A stretch of 50,778 bases of DNA from Hymenobacter crusticola. Its GTDB lineage: Bacteria; Bacteroidota; Bacteroidia; Cytophagales; Hymenobacteraceae. The position numbers and the translations under genes are program-made. The notes below the pieces were generated by a model. It had not been told where the DNA came from, made no database searches, and saw nothing but the letters and a program-made list of their open reading frames with translations. The stretch spans positions 1 to 50,778 of the forward strand of contig NZ_MTSE01000021.1 in assembly GCF_002154225.1 (NCBI RefSeq), in the 5' to 3' direction. Below, in pieces: positions 16,081-25,370 of this stretch (the stretch's first letter is position 1; every line of letters begins with the position of its first letter).

Positions 16081-17124
16081 ATGCAACCACCCGTTGATCA
16101 AGCAGCGCTCAACCGCTACGTACGCGGCCAGTCGCCCGCAGCGGAAGCAGCAGCCGTGCGCGAGTGGCTCGTGCAGCCCGAGAACCAGCTGCTGGCGCAG
16201 TTCTGGATGCAGACCCAGTGGGATCAGCCCGTAGACGTAGCCACCATTCCGGCCCGCGAGCCTGACTACAACCAGCTCCTCTCCTCTTTGCACCAGCAGC
16301 TAGGTTTTGAGTCGACAGAAATGACATCGGCCGAAACTGCTACGCCACGCTGGCGCTATTGGGCTGCCGCCGCTTCTGCGGGTGCACTCTTGGCAGCTGG
16401 TAGCCTGTGGTGGCAGCAGCAACATGCTCAACCAGTGGCAGCGCCTCTCGCGTTTGCGACGCCTTACGCCCAAACGCGTCAAATTCAGCTGCCCGACGGC
16501 TCGGAGGTAACCCTGAACAGCCACTCGACGCTGCGTTACGCGCCTGGCAAATCGGCGGATCAGCCCCGGGAAGTGTGGCTCGATGGCGAAGCCTATTTTT
16601 CTGTGCAACACCTCCCTAGCCATCAGCCTTTCGTGGTGCACACCACCGCGGGCGTGAACGTGGAAGTGCTCGGCACCAAGTTTACCATCTACCGGCGCCA
16701 CGCCGAGGCCAAGGTAGTACTGCTTTCTGGCAAGGTACGCCTAACGTTTGCCGACAAGCGCCCGGCCGTAATCATGAAGCCCGGCGAACTAGTGGCCACC
16801 GTGGATAGCTTACCCCAACAGCTTGTACACAAGCCCGTACCGACGACGCTGCCTTACGCTTCCTGGAAAGACGATAAGCTCGTGCTCGACGAGACGACGA
16901 TTGCCGAGCTAGCTACTCGCCTGCACGACACCTACGGCGTGGATGTGGTAGTAAAAGACCCGACGCTAAATGCGCGCAGAATTACGGGTACGGTACCCAT
17001 TGGCGCGCTGAATGTGCTGCTGCAAGCCTTGCAAGAAACCTTCAAGCTGAAGATTGAGCGACAGCAGAACCAGATTATTCTCTCTGACGCAAATTCACCC
17101 ACTTCTCATATTTCCCACCAATGA
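16081..17124 (+). CDS. FecR-family anti-sigma factor
   Basis: 347 residues from the ATG at 16081; an upstream GTG at 16042 would add 13 residues. The N-terminal cytoplasmic part (ALNRYVRGQSPAAEAAAVREWL) holds the sigma factor, a single transmembrane helix lies at about 90-107 (YWAAAASAGALLAAGSLWW), and the periplasmic FecR domain follows (QIQLPDGSEVTLNSHSTLRY, VWLDGEAYFSV, FVVHTTAGVNVEVLGTKFTI, VRLTF), with a C-terminal DUF4974-type domain (YASWKDDKLVLDETTIAELATRL). It transmits ligand occupancy of the downstream SusC to the sigma factor. Its stop overlaps the SusC start (ATGA). Confidence 0.92.
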   Translation: MQPPVDQAALNRYVRGQSPAAEAAAVREWLVQPENQLLAQFWMQTQWDQPVDVATIPAREPDYNQLLSSLHQQLGFESTEMTSAETATPRWRYWAAAASAGALLAAGSLWWQQQHAQPVAAPLAFATPYAQTRQIQLPDGSEVTLNSHSTLRYAPGKSADQPREVWLDGEAYFSVQHLPSHQPFVVHTTAGVNVEVLGTKFTIYRRHAEAKVVLLSGKVRLTFADKRPAVIMKPGELVATVDSLPQQLVHKPVPTTLPYASWKDDKLVLDETTIAELATRLHDTYGVDVVVKDPTLNARRITGTVPIGALNVLLQALQETFKLKIERQQNQIILSDANSPTSHISHQ

Positions 17125-20100
17125 CACTACCCAATACCCGACTGTGTCGCCGTGTTGTACATACGGCTTCCCTCACGATGTGCACGATGCTGCTGCACTC
17201 CCCCAATAACACAGCTTCCGCACAGATACTAGCGGTGAATACCGTTTCGCAACGCACTACCGCGCAGCCGGTACAAATGGTCCTGTTGAAAGATCTCCTA
17301 GGCCGTTGGGAAAAGGAGTATGGCGTTACCATCTTCTACGAGAGCCAGTTAGTTCATGATAAGCACGTGCTAGGCACTAATGAAGCAGCCACGCTAGAAG
17401 GAAAGCTCAACAATGTGCTACCACAGGCTCAGTTAGCCTTCAAAAAATTGCGCGCCGACTATTACCTAGTCGTTGATGCCCAATCTACTGCTTCTACTCT
17501 TGGCAGCGCAAACGTTTCCAAGGCAGAGGATGTCACCGTTTCCGGACGTGTAACTCAGGCTGGCGGCGACCCGCTGCCAGGTGTAACGGTGGTGGTAAAA
17601 GGTACCACTACTGGCGCCACGACTGATGCAAACGGCGCTTTCAGTCTGAGTGCTCCAGTAGGAAGTACGCTCGTATTTAGCTTCGTAGGCTACTCTCGGA
17701 AGGAAGTACCCGTGACGGGCGCTACCACTTCTTTTAACGTATCCTTAGCCGAAGATACGCAGGCCCTAAACGAAGTAGTCGTTGTAGGTTATGGCACCCA
17801 AACTCGCCAGCAGCTAACTACTTCGGTAGCTTCGGTAGGCGGTCAGGCAATTAGCCGTCAGACCGTGGCTGGCTTCGACCAAGCGTTGCAAGGCCAAGCA
17901 CCTGGTGTGCAGATAACAGCCCCTACTGGTTCTCCGGGTGCCGCTATCAACGTCCGAATTCGCGGAAATACGTCGGTTAACCTGAACAACTCACCGCTCT
18001 ACGTTATTGACGGGGTGCCCATCGTACCGCAGTACGACCGAGAAATAGCTATCGGCAACCAGACACCAAACCCGCTGAACTCCATCAACCCTAATGACAT
18101 CGAGTCGATTGATGTCTTGAAAGATGCCGCTGCTGCTGCTATCTATGGTGTCCGGGCCTCCAACGGTGTAATCGTCATTACGACCAAACATGGCAAGAGC
18201 GGCAAGCCTCAGGTGAGCCTCAGCATGTACTATGGTGTTCAGCAGCTGCGCAAGAAGATAGACCTACTCAACAATCAGCAGTTCGCGCAATTCTATAACG
18301 AAGCACGGACTAATGCTGGTCAACTACCTGCCTTCACCCAGGATCAGATTAATAGCCTGCAATACAATACTGATTGGCAGGATGAGATGTACCGCACCGC
18401 AGCCATTCAGAACTACCAGCTTGGCATTAGCGGCGGCACCGATAAGACGCGTTATTATGCTTCGGGTGGCTACTTCAAGCAGGACGGTATTGTTCGCAAC
18501 TCTGGCTTCGACCGTTACAGCTTCAAGCTGAACCTAGACCAGCAGGTGAGCACTAAATTTCGCTTGGGCACGAACCTAAACCTAAGCCGCAGCAACACGA
18601 ACGGCAGCGTACGCAGCGAGTTAGGAGCAGGTAGCTCAGGCACTATCCTAGGTGCACTGGCGCAGATTCCTACCATTCCAGTTCGCACCGCCGATGGCCT
18701 GTACGGCCAAAACCCCTTCCGCCAGATTGACAACCCTATTGGCAACCTACTCGAGACCCATAACCTAGCTTCTACGGACCAAGTTATTGGCAACTTGTAT
18801 GCGGAATTGGACATCCTGAAGAACCTTACGCTTCGCAGCTCGGCCGGCCTCGATTACCGTGAGCAGTTGGAGAATGAATTCCTGAGCCGCGAGTATCCAG
18901 GTTTCCAAAACCAAGCCTCTAGCCTTCGTGGCAGCGCCCGCACTGGCAATACGCGCCAGGCAGTATGGCTGTGGGAAAACACCTTAACTTACCGGCCCAA
19001 CATTGGCGAAGGACATGACCTGACGCTGCTCGCTGGCCAATCGGTGCAGGAGTCCGACCGTTTTACTTCCAATGCGCAGGTATCCGGCTTTCCGTCCAAT
19101 GCGGTGCCGTACCTATCAGCAGGAACTCAGTTCACCCGGCCTAGCACGTACGAGGAGCAGTGGGGCTTGATGAGCTTTTTCGGCCGCGCTAACTATAGCT
19201 ACGAAGACAAGTATTTGGCTAGCCTCAGCTTACGCGCTGATGGTACCAGCCGCTTCAGCACCAAAAACAAGTTTGGCTATTTCCCTGCTTTAGGCTTAGG
19301 CTGGCGCTTGTCGAAGGAGGAGTTCTTCCCGCAGAGCAAGACCGTATCAAATGTTAAAATTCGGGCTAGCGTGGGAGTTAACGGCAACCAATCGGTGCCG
19401 ATCTACGGCCGCTTTTCGACGTACAGCACCAACCAGAACTACCAAGGGTCCGGCAGCACTATCGTAGGTGGTATTGGACCGAGCTTGACGGTGGGCAACC
19501 CGGATCTGAAGTGGGAAACTACTTACCAGTATAACGGCGGTTTGGACTTAGGCTTCTTGTCGGATCGCATTACGGTGACGTTCGACGCCTATATGAAGCG
19601 CACCAAAGACCTACTGCTGACCGTATCGCTGCCTTACAGCGCCGGCGTAGACAACGTAACACGCAACCTAGGCGAGGTACAGAACAAAGGGCTTGAGCTA
19701 GGCATCAACACCCAGAACGTGCAAAGTCAGAACAATGGCTTTACCTGGAACACAAGCCTAAACTTATCGATAAACCGGAACGAGGTGCTGGACCTAGGTA
19801 CCCTCGCCAACGACCAAGGCCAGCAAGTGGGTCGGCAGATTATTACGAACACCAACAATAATGATTTTGCCATCACGCAGAAAGGCTCGCCACTGGGTGC
19901 CTTCTACGGCTACGTAACGCAGGGGCTTTTCCAAAGCCAAGCGGAGATTGATGCGGCAAACCAAACGGCCCGCGAAAAATCGGGCAATGCTTCGGCTCTA
20001 TACCAATCAGGGGCTAAGCCAGGCGACATTCGCTTCGCTGATCTGAACGGCGACGGTGTTATCAACGGCAGCGACCGGAAGATAATCGGGAACCCTAACC

Positions 20101-20600
20101 CCAAGCTACAAGGCGGTATCACCAACAACTTCAGCTACAAAGGCGTGGAGCTTAGCGTGTTGTTTCAGGGCAGCTTTGGCAATGACATCTACAACGAGAA
20201 CCGCATAACGACGGAGGGTATGTCAGATGCGTTCAACCAGACGACGCGGGTACTGGACCGCTGGACGCCCACGAATACGAATACGGATGTACCGCGTGCC
20301 GTGGCTGGTGACCCCAACCAGAACAACCGTTTCTCAACTCGCTTCCTTGAAGACGGCACTTATGTACGTCTGAAAAACCTGACCCTAGCTTATAACCTAC
20401 CGGCCAACCTGACTAAGAAAATCAGCAGCAGCAACATTCGCGTGTATGTAACGGGCCAGAACCTTGTTACCTGGACGAACTACTCTGGCTATGACCCCGA
20501 GGTTAGCGCTAGTCCTTTCGCAGCCCTAGGCTTCGGTCGTGACTTCGGCGTGTATCCGCAAGCCCGCACTTACACGGCTGGTATCAACGTATCATTCTAA
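17121..20600 (+). CDS. SusC/RagA TonB-dependent receptor with STN signalling domain (PUL 1)
   Basis: 1159 residues. Signal region to about residue 36, STN domain at about 50-115 (LLKDLLGRWEKEYGVTIFYES), CarboxypepD_reg-like domain at about 137-220 (VSGRVTQAGGDPLPGVTVVV), TonB-box/linker LNEVVVVGYGTQ, plug domain at about 225-345 (QAPGVQITAPTGSPGAAINVRIRG, DIESIDVLKDAAAAAIYGVRASNGVIVITTK), then the barrel to the C-terminal NVSF. It imports oligosaccharides with SusD. The STN domain matches the adjoining FecR/sigma pair and is missing from the second SusC, which fits their different regulators. Confidence 0.95.
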   Translation: MTLPNTRLCRRVVHTASLTMCTMLLHSPNNTASAQILAVNTVSQRTTAQPVQMVLLKDLLGRWEKEYGVTIFYESQLVHDKHVLGTNEAATLEGKLNNVLPQAQLAFKKLRADYYLVVDAQSTASTLGSANVSKAEDVTVSGRVTQAGGDPLPGVTVVVKGTTTGATTDANGAFSLSAPVGSTLVFSFVGYSRKEVPVTGATTSFNVSLAEDTQALNEVVVVGYGTQTRQQLTTSVASVGGQAISRQTVAGFDQALQGQAPGVQITAPTGSPGAAINVRIRGNTSVNLNNSPLYVIDGVPIVPQYDREIAIGNQTPNPLNSINPNDIESIDVLKDAAAAAIYGVRASNGVIVITTKHGKSGKPQVSLSMYYGVQQLRKKIDLLNNQQFAQFYNEARTNAGQLPAFTQDQINSLQYNTDWQDEMYRTAAIQNYQLGISGGTDKTRYYASGGYFKQDGIVRNSGFDRYSFKLNLDQQVSTKFRLGTNLNLSRSNTNGSVRSELGAGSSGTILGALAQIPTIPVRTADGLYGQNPFRQIDNPIGNLLETHNLASTDQVIGNLYAELDILKNLTLRSSAGLDYREQLENEFLSREYPGFQNQASSLRGSARTGNTRQAVWLWENTLTYRPNIGEGHDLTLLAGQSVQESDRFTSNAQVSGFPSNAVPYLSAGTQFTRPSTYEEQWGLMSFFGRANYSYEDKYLASLSLRADGTSRFSTKNKFGYFPALGLGWRLSKEEFFPQSKTVSNVKIRASVGVNGNQSVPIYGRFSTYSTNQNYQGSGSTIVGGIGPSLTVGNPDLKWETTYQYNGGLDLGFLSDRITVTFDAYMKRTKDLLLTVSLPYSAGVDNVTRNLGEVQNKGLELGINTQNVQSQNNGFTWNTSLNLSINRNEVLDLGTLANDQGQQVGRQIITNTNNNDFAITQKGSPLGAFYGYVTQGLFQSQAEIDAANQTAREKSGNASALYQSGAKPGDIRFADLNGDGVINGSDRKIIGNPNPKLQGGITNNFSYKGVELSVLFQGSFGNDIYNENRITTEGMSDAFNQTTRVLDRWTPTNTNTDVPRAVAGDPNQNNRFSTRFLEDGTYVRLKNLTLAYNLPANLTKKISSSNIRVYVTGQNLVTWTNYSGYDPEVSASPFAALGFGRDFGVYPQARTYTAGINVSF

Positions 20601-20613
20601 GCGACTCCCACCC

Positions 20614-22110
20614 ATGAAAAAAGTATTCATTCCTGTTCTTGCCCTCGCGCTACTGGGAAGCTGCAATGTGCTTGACAAAGAGCCCTTGGCCAGCGTAGTA
20701 CCGAACAACTTCTTCCAGAACGCCGACGATGCTGAATCGGCTATTACCTCAGCGTACGACGGTTTGCAGATGTCTGGCTACTACGGCCAAGACCTGCCTA
20801 ACATTGGTATGATGCCGTCAGACGACTGCACCAGCACCAACAACGACGTCAACGCCTTGGAAATCATTAACTGGTTTCCAACGACAAGTCAGATGGGCAA
20901 TGCTTACCGCGACATGTACCGGGCTATCAACCGGGCAAATGCAGTTATAAAGTACGTTCAGCCCATCTCGATGCCCACAGAGCGCCGCAACCAGATCTTG
21001 GGCGAAGCTTACTTCCTGCGGGCGCTGCACTACTTCAACTTAGTACGCGTTTACGGTGGTGTGCCACTGCACCTCGATCCGACGGAATCGGCTGACCCGG
21101 GAGTAGTATCCATAGCACGCGCCTCAGCGGATGACGTATACGCGCAGATCCTAGCAGACCTAGCTCAGGCCGAGAACCTGACGACGACGACATTCGGGGA
21201 CAATGTCTTGAACCGCGCCCGCGCTACTAAAACCACGGTTAATGCATTGCAGGCTCGGGTATTCCTGACCCGCCGTCAGTGGAGTGATGCGCAAACCGCG
21301 GCAAACAAAGTATTGAGCAACAATACGTCGGTGCTAGCTACCAATTTCAACGCGCTTTATCCCCCCGACAACAACGCTGAATCAATCTTTGAAGTACAGT
21401 TTGCTGGCAACTCTGACGGTGGGTTCCTATTACCCGACGAGGTACTGCCCAACCCACCTGCTACGTACTCGTACGCCAAGTTCGACATCCCGACCCTTTA
21501 CCGGGACCCTAGGCTCGCTCAGCCAACCGATCTGACGTTTGCCGTAGATACGGTAAATGACTTACGCTGGAAGCGCGGTGCCAAAGTAACGGGCGGCGTA
21601 AGCTACGTGAGCGTACTCTATGCGGGTAGGAACCCAGCGAAGCAGAACGATAGCGGCTTTTTTATCTATAAGTGGCGCAGTAACCCCAATGGCTTTAATA
21701 GCCCTGACAACTACTACGTGCTACGCCTAGCCGACGTATACCTGATGTATGCGGAAGCTGCTAACGAGCAAAGTGGCCCCACCGCGGATGCCCTCAGTAA
21801 GCTCAATGCTATACGGCAGCGGGCAGGACTGCCTGCTCTCACGCTGGCTCAGCTAGCTACCAAGCAAGCCTTTCGCGACGAAGTGGATCTGCAACGCCGT
21901 CGGGAGTTGGCCTTCGAAGGTGAGCGGTGGTTTGACTTGGTGCGCTATGCTCGGCAAACGCAAGCAGATGCCTCAGCCTCGCACAAGATCACTGCGCTGG
22001 ATATGATTCAGCAGAAGCGCAACAGCCGCGATGTGAACTATCTACTCTTCCCCTTGCCCCAAAGCGAATTGAACAACAACGCGCTCATTCAACAGAATCC
22101 AGGCTATTAA
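20614..22110 (+). CDS. SusD/RagB surface glycan-binding lipoprotein (PUL 1)
   Basis: 498 residues from the ATG at 20614, 14 bases after susC; an earlier in-frame start would overlap susC and destroy the lipoprotein signal. The N-terminus MKKVFIPVLALALLGSC is a lipobox signal. SusD features are NRANAVIKYVQ, EAYFLRALHYFNLVRVYGGVPL, LRLADVYLMYAEAANE, LNAIRQRAGLPALT, LAFEGERWFDLVRY and the C-terminal PLPQSELNNN. It caps SusC and presents glycan at the cell surface. A strong terminator follows within 125 bases. Confidence 0.95.
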   Translation: MKKVFIPVLALALLGSCNVLDKEPLASVVPNNFFQNADDAESAITSAYDGLQMSGYYGQDLPNIGMMPSDDCTSTNNDVNALEIINWFPTTSQMGNAYRDMYRAINRANAVIKYVQPISMPTERRNQILGEAYFLRALHYFNLVRVYGGVPLHLDPTESADPGVVSIARASADDVYAQILADLAQAENLTTTTFGDNVLNRARATKTTVNALQARVFLTRRQWSDAQTAANKVLSNNTSVLATNFNALYPPDNNAESIFEVQFAGNSDGGFLLPDEVLPNPPATYSYAKFDIPTLYRDPRLAQPTDLTFAVDTVNDLRWKRGAKVTGGVSYVSVLYAGRNPAKQNDSGFFIYKWRSNPNGFNSPDNYYVLRLADVYLMYAEAANEQSGPTADALSKLNAIRQRAGLPALTLAQLATKQAFRDEVDLQRRRELAFEGERWFDLVRYARQTQADASASHKITALDMIQQKRNSRDVNYLLFPLPQSELNNNALIQQNPGY

Positions 22111-22155
22111 GGAAGCCAAAGCATCTTTGACATTAGCAGAACACTTCATTCCGAC

Positions 22156-22178
22156 CCTCCGCTAGGTGAGTGCGGAGG
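22156..22178 (+). repeat. First hairpin after susD
   Basis: CCTCCGC (22156-22162) pairs with GCGGAGG (22172-22178); flanking TCATT and AATGA may extend the stem. It could be an RNA-stabilising structure at the end of the susCD message. Confidence 0.5.
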
Positions 22179-22191
22179 TAACGAATGATTT

Positions 22192-22232
22192 GGGGCCGGT
22201 GCGGCGTGGTGGGACGCCGGCCGGCCCCTTTT
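22192..22232 (+). terminator. Rho-independent terminator between susD and GH30
   Basis: GGGGCCGG (22192-22199) pairs with CCGGCCCC (22221-22228), with an inner GGCGT/ACGCC pairing, followed by TTTTGTTTT. It is the strongest terminator in PUL 1 and would make susCD more abundant than the enzymes downstream. Confidence 0.75.
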
Positions 22233-22274
22233 GTTTTCGATGAAACACCACTCATTTTCTTCCCGAACAGTATT

Positions 22275-23708
22275 ATGCCCATAGAATTCAAACGCTACGT
22301 GCTTCCTTCCCTCCTCGCAGCCGCGTTGCTGGCGGGCACAAGCCGCCAGCAGAGCCTAGCCCAAACGAGCAAAAAGAAAGCAGCCGGGATAACTAGCTGG
22401 ATCACCACCCCCGATCAATCGGCGCTTCTTCAAAAGCAGCCCGCCCCCCTAGCTTTTACCGGCACGACGAACAGCAACCCAACCATTGAAGTAAATGAAA
22501 GCCAGCGCTTTCAGACCATCGATGGCTTTGGTTACTGCCTCACGGGTGGCAGCGCCATGCTGCTGAGCAAGATGGGCGCTACCGAACGGACGGCCCTGCT
22601 CAAAGAACTGTTCACTACCGACGGCAACAACATCGGGGTGAGCTACTTGCGCGTGAGCATCGGGGCCTCCGACCTCGACGACCGGGTGTTCAGCTACGAC
22701 GACCTGCCCGAGGGCCAGACCGACCCCGAGCTGCGCCAGTTCAGCCTAGCCCCCGACCGGCCGTACCTGATTCCGGTGCTCAAGCAGATTCTGAAGCTGC
22801 AACCTAGCCTCAAAATCTTGGGGTCGCCTTGGTCGCCGCCAACTTGGATGAAGACCAACAACAACTCCAAAGGCGGCTCGCTGAAGCCGGAGTTTTACGA
22901 TGCCTACGCGCAGTACTTTGTGAAGTATATCCAGGGCATGAAGGCGGAAGGCATTCGCATTGACGCCATTACGGTACAGAATGAGCCCCTGCACCCCGGC
23001 AATAACCCTAGCTTGCTGATGCCCGCCAACGAGCAGGCCGACTTCATTAAGAAGAGCCTAGGTCCGGCGTTCAAGAAAGCGAAGCTCGACACCAAAATCA
23101 TTGCCTACGACCACAACTGCGACAAGCCTGAGTACCCGCTCACGGTGCTCAACGACGCCGAGGCCCGCCCGTACGTGGACGGCTCCGCGTTTCACATGTA
23201 CGCTGGTAAGATCGAGGCCATGTCGCAGGTGCACGAGGCGTATCCTAACAAGAACGTGTACTTCACCGAGCAATGGGTGGGCTCCAAGACCAAGTTTGAG
23301 AACAACCTAGGCTGGCACGTGAAAACTCTGACCATTGGGGGTACGCGCAACTGGGCGCGCACGGTGCTGGAGTGGAACCTAGCCGCTGATCCGCAGCAAA
23401 ACCCGCACACGCCCGGCGGTTGCACCGAGTGCCTGGGCGCCATCACGCTCGATGGCAACACGGTGCAGCGCAACGTGGCCTACTACACCGTGGCCCACGC
23501 CAGCAAGTTTGCCCGGCCCGGCTCGGTGCGCATTGGCTCTACCAGCACCGGCACGCCCCCCAACGTGGCCTTCAAGGCGCCCAACGGCGACCATGTGCTG
23601 ATTGTGCAAAATGACCAAACCACGCCGCAAACCTTCAACATTCGCTACCAGGGCAAGCAGGCCAGCGCGACGCTCAGCGGTGGCGCCGTCGGGACCTACG
23701 TGTGGTAG
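22275..23708 (+). CDS. GH30 family glycoside hydrolase, periplasmic or secreted (PUL 1)
   Basis: 477 residues from the ATG at 22275; the frame is open further upstream but that overlaps the terminator. Signal peptide to about residue 34 (SRQQSLAQ). The GH30 barrel has QTIDGFGYCLTGGSA, LGSPWSPPTWMKTNN, acid/base Glu237 in VQNEPL and nucleophile Glu332 in YFTEQW, with the beta-sandwich at the C-terminus ending GGAVGTYVW. The closest function I recall for this type beside SusCD is endo-beta-1,6-glucanase (GH30 subfamily 3); the subfamily was not tested. The next gene is a tandem paralogue carrying a lipoprotein signal. Confidence 0.9.
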   Translation: MPIEFKRYVLPSLLAAALLAGTSRQQSLAQTSKKKAAGITSWITTPDQSALLQKQPAPLAFTGTTNSNPTIEVNESQRFQTIDGFGYCLTGGSAMLLSKMGATERTALLKELFTTDGNNIGVSYLRVSIGASDLDDRVFSYDDLPEGQTDPELRQFSLAPDRPYLIPVLKQILKLQPSLKILGSPWSPPTWMKTNNNSKGGSLKPEFYDAYAQYFVKYIQGMKAEGIRIDAITVQNEPLHPGNNPSLLMPANEQADFIKKSLGPAFKKAKLDTKIIAYDHNCDKPEYPLTVLNDAEARPYVDGSAFHMYAGKIEAMSQVHEAYPNKNVYFTEQWVGSKTKFENNLGWHVKTLTIGGTRNWARTVLEWNLAADPQQNPHTPGGCTECLGAITLDGNTVQRNVAYYTVAHASKFARPGSVRIGSTSTGTPPNVAFKAPNGDHVLIVQNDQTTPQTFNIRYQGKQASATLSGGAVGTYVW

Positions 23709-23715
23709 CCCAGTC

Positions 23716-23755
23716 CCCAACCTAGGGTTGCTCCGATAGCAGGACCTAGGTTGGG
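23716..23755 (+). terminator. Hairpin between the two GH30 genes
   Basis: CCCAACCTAGG (23716-23726) pairs perfectly with CCTAGGTTGGG (23745-23755) around an 18-base loop. There is no T-tract, so attenuation or message stabilisation is as likely as termination. Confidence 0.5.
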
Positions 23756-23801
23756 CATTACCTCGTTTCGTTACGTTTTTCACTCTTCCTTCTCCAAGCG
23801 C

Positions 23802-25265
23802 ATGACCTTCCCCACCCTGAAAAGCCTTGCCGTAAGTGGCTCGCTGCTAACCCTATTGCTGGCGAGCAGCTGCCAGAAAAACGATAAACCAGACCCCACC
23901 CCGCAACCGCCCACCCCGCCTACGCCCCCGGTGGCAGTGGGGCCTTCGCAAGTGGCCTTTTGGCTGACTAACCCAGATAAGTCGCAACTCTTTGCCAAGC
24001 AGAAAGTAGTGCTCAACTTCGCCGCCTCGACGAACCAAGACCCCACCATCGTGGTAGACACCACTCAGACGTACCAGACGATAGACGGCTTTGGCTACAC
24101 GCTCACGGGCGGCAGCGCGTACGTCATGCGGCAGCTGAGTACCACCGACCGGGCCGCGTTGCTTAAAGAGCTTTTTGCCACCGATAGCACTTCTATCGGC
24201 ATCAGCTACTTGCGCATTAGCATTGGCGCCTCCGACCTAAACGACCAAGTATATACCTACGACGACCTGCCCGGCAGTGGCACCGATGTCAACTTGGATA
24301 AGTTTAGTCTGGAGCCCGACCGCGCTTATTTTCTGCCCGTTCTAAAGGAAATCTTAGCGGTCAACCCAGCCATCAAAATCCTCGGTTCGCCCTGGACGGC
24401 TCCTTCCTGGATGAAGACCAATAACAGTCCCAAGGGCGGCTCGCTAAAGCCAGAATACTATCAGGCTTACGCGAAATATTTCGTGAAGTACCTGCAAGCG
24501 ATGAAGGCGGAAGGCGTGCGACTTGATGCCGTTACGCTCCAAAACGAGCCGCTGAACCCCGACAACAACCCGAGCATGTCGATGTCGGCGACGGAGCAGG
24601 CGGCGTTTGTAAAGGTGGTAGGACCAGCCCTACTGGCCGCTGGCTTGGATACCAAAATCATCGCCTACGACCACAACTGCGACAAGCCCGAGTACCCGCT
24701 CACAGTGCTCAACGATGCCGGCGCGCGCCAGTATGTCGATGGCTCGGCGTTTCACTTGTATAGCGGCAACATCAGTGCTTTGTCGCAGGTGCACGAGGCG
24801 TATCCAACCAAAAACGTGTACTTCACTGAGCAATGGGTGGGCGCCCCCAGCAACTTCGCTGGCGATTTCAGCTGGCACGTGAATAATCTGCTTATCGGGG
24901 CCACGCGCAACTGGAGCCGCAACGTGCTGGAGTGGAACCTAGCCGCCGACGCCTCCAACGGACCCCACACCAACGGCGGGTGCAGCACCTGCCTACCGGC
25001 CGTCACGGTTGGTTCGGGCGTAACGCGCAACGTGGCTTACTATAGCATTGCCCACGCTAGCAAGTTTGTGCGGCCTGGCTCCGTACGCATCAGCTCTAGC
25101 CTCCCTACCAACTTGTCGAACGTGGCGTTCAAAACACCCAGCGGCAAGAAGGTACTGGTCGTGCTAAACACCGGTAACACGCTGCAACCCTTTAATATTC
25201 AGTACCGAGGCAAAGTAGTATCTAGTGCGCTCTACGGCGGTGCAGTAGGCACCTACGTATGGTAA
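23802..25265 (+). CDS. GH30 family glycoside hydrolase, predicted surface lipoprotein (PUL 1)
   Basis: 487 residues from the ATG at 23802. The lipobox LLLASSC gives an anchored lipoprotein, followed by a Pro-rich linker (about 28-48). The GH30 domain mirrors its neighbour: QTIDGFGYTLTGGSA, LGSPWTAPSWMKTNN, acid/base Glu249 in LQNEPL, nucleophile Glu343 in YFTEQW, C-terminal GGAVGTYVW. A division of labour is likely: this enzyme cuts polymer outside the cell and the signal-peptidase-I partner trims imported pieces. Parts of the two genes are almost identical in DNA sequence, indicating recent duplication or gene conversion. Confidence 0.92.
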   Translation: MTFPTLKSLAVSGSLLTLLLASSCQKNDKPDPTPQPPTPPTPPVAVGPSQVAFWLTNPDKSQLFAKQKVVLNFAASTNQDPTIVVDTTQTYQTIDGFGYTLTGGSAYVMRQLSTTDRAALLKELFATDSTSIGISYLRISIGASDLNDQVYTYDDLPGSGTDVNLDKFSLEPDRAYFLPVLKEILAVNPAIKILGSPWTAPSWMKTNNSPKGGSLKPEYYQAYAKYFVKYLQAMKAEGVRLDAVTLQNEPLNPDNNPSMSMSATEQAAFVKVVGPALLAAGLDTKIIAYDHNCDKPEYPLTVLNDAGARQYVDGSAFHLYSGNISALSQVHEAYPTKNVYFTEQWVGAPSNFAGDFSWHVNNLLIGATRNWSRNVLEWNLAADASNGPHTNGGCSTCLPAVTVGSGVTRNVAYYSIAHASKFVRPGSVRISSSLPTNLSNVAFKTPSGKKVLVVLNTGNTLQPFNIQYRGKVVSSALYGGAVGTYVW

Positions 25266-25296
25266 CTACCGAGCTTGAGTAGTTGCCCTAGGAATG

Positions 25297-25334
25297 AGAA
25301 CGTCATGCTTCGACCAGCGGCAGCATGACGTTCT
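25297..25334. repeat. Palindromic repeat, short form (copy A)
   Basis: AGAACGTCATGC (25297-25308) pairs with GCATGACGTTCT (25323-25334). The 14-base loop TTCGACCAGCGGCA resembles the arm motif of copy B at 30403, while the stem is the arm end of copies C and D. It is followed by CTGTTTTTG and may terminate the GH30 message. Confidence 0.7.
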
Positions 25335-25370
25335 TCTGTTTTTGAGTCGAGATTAAGGTTATGTTTAACC

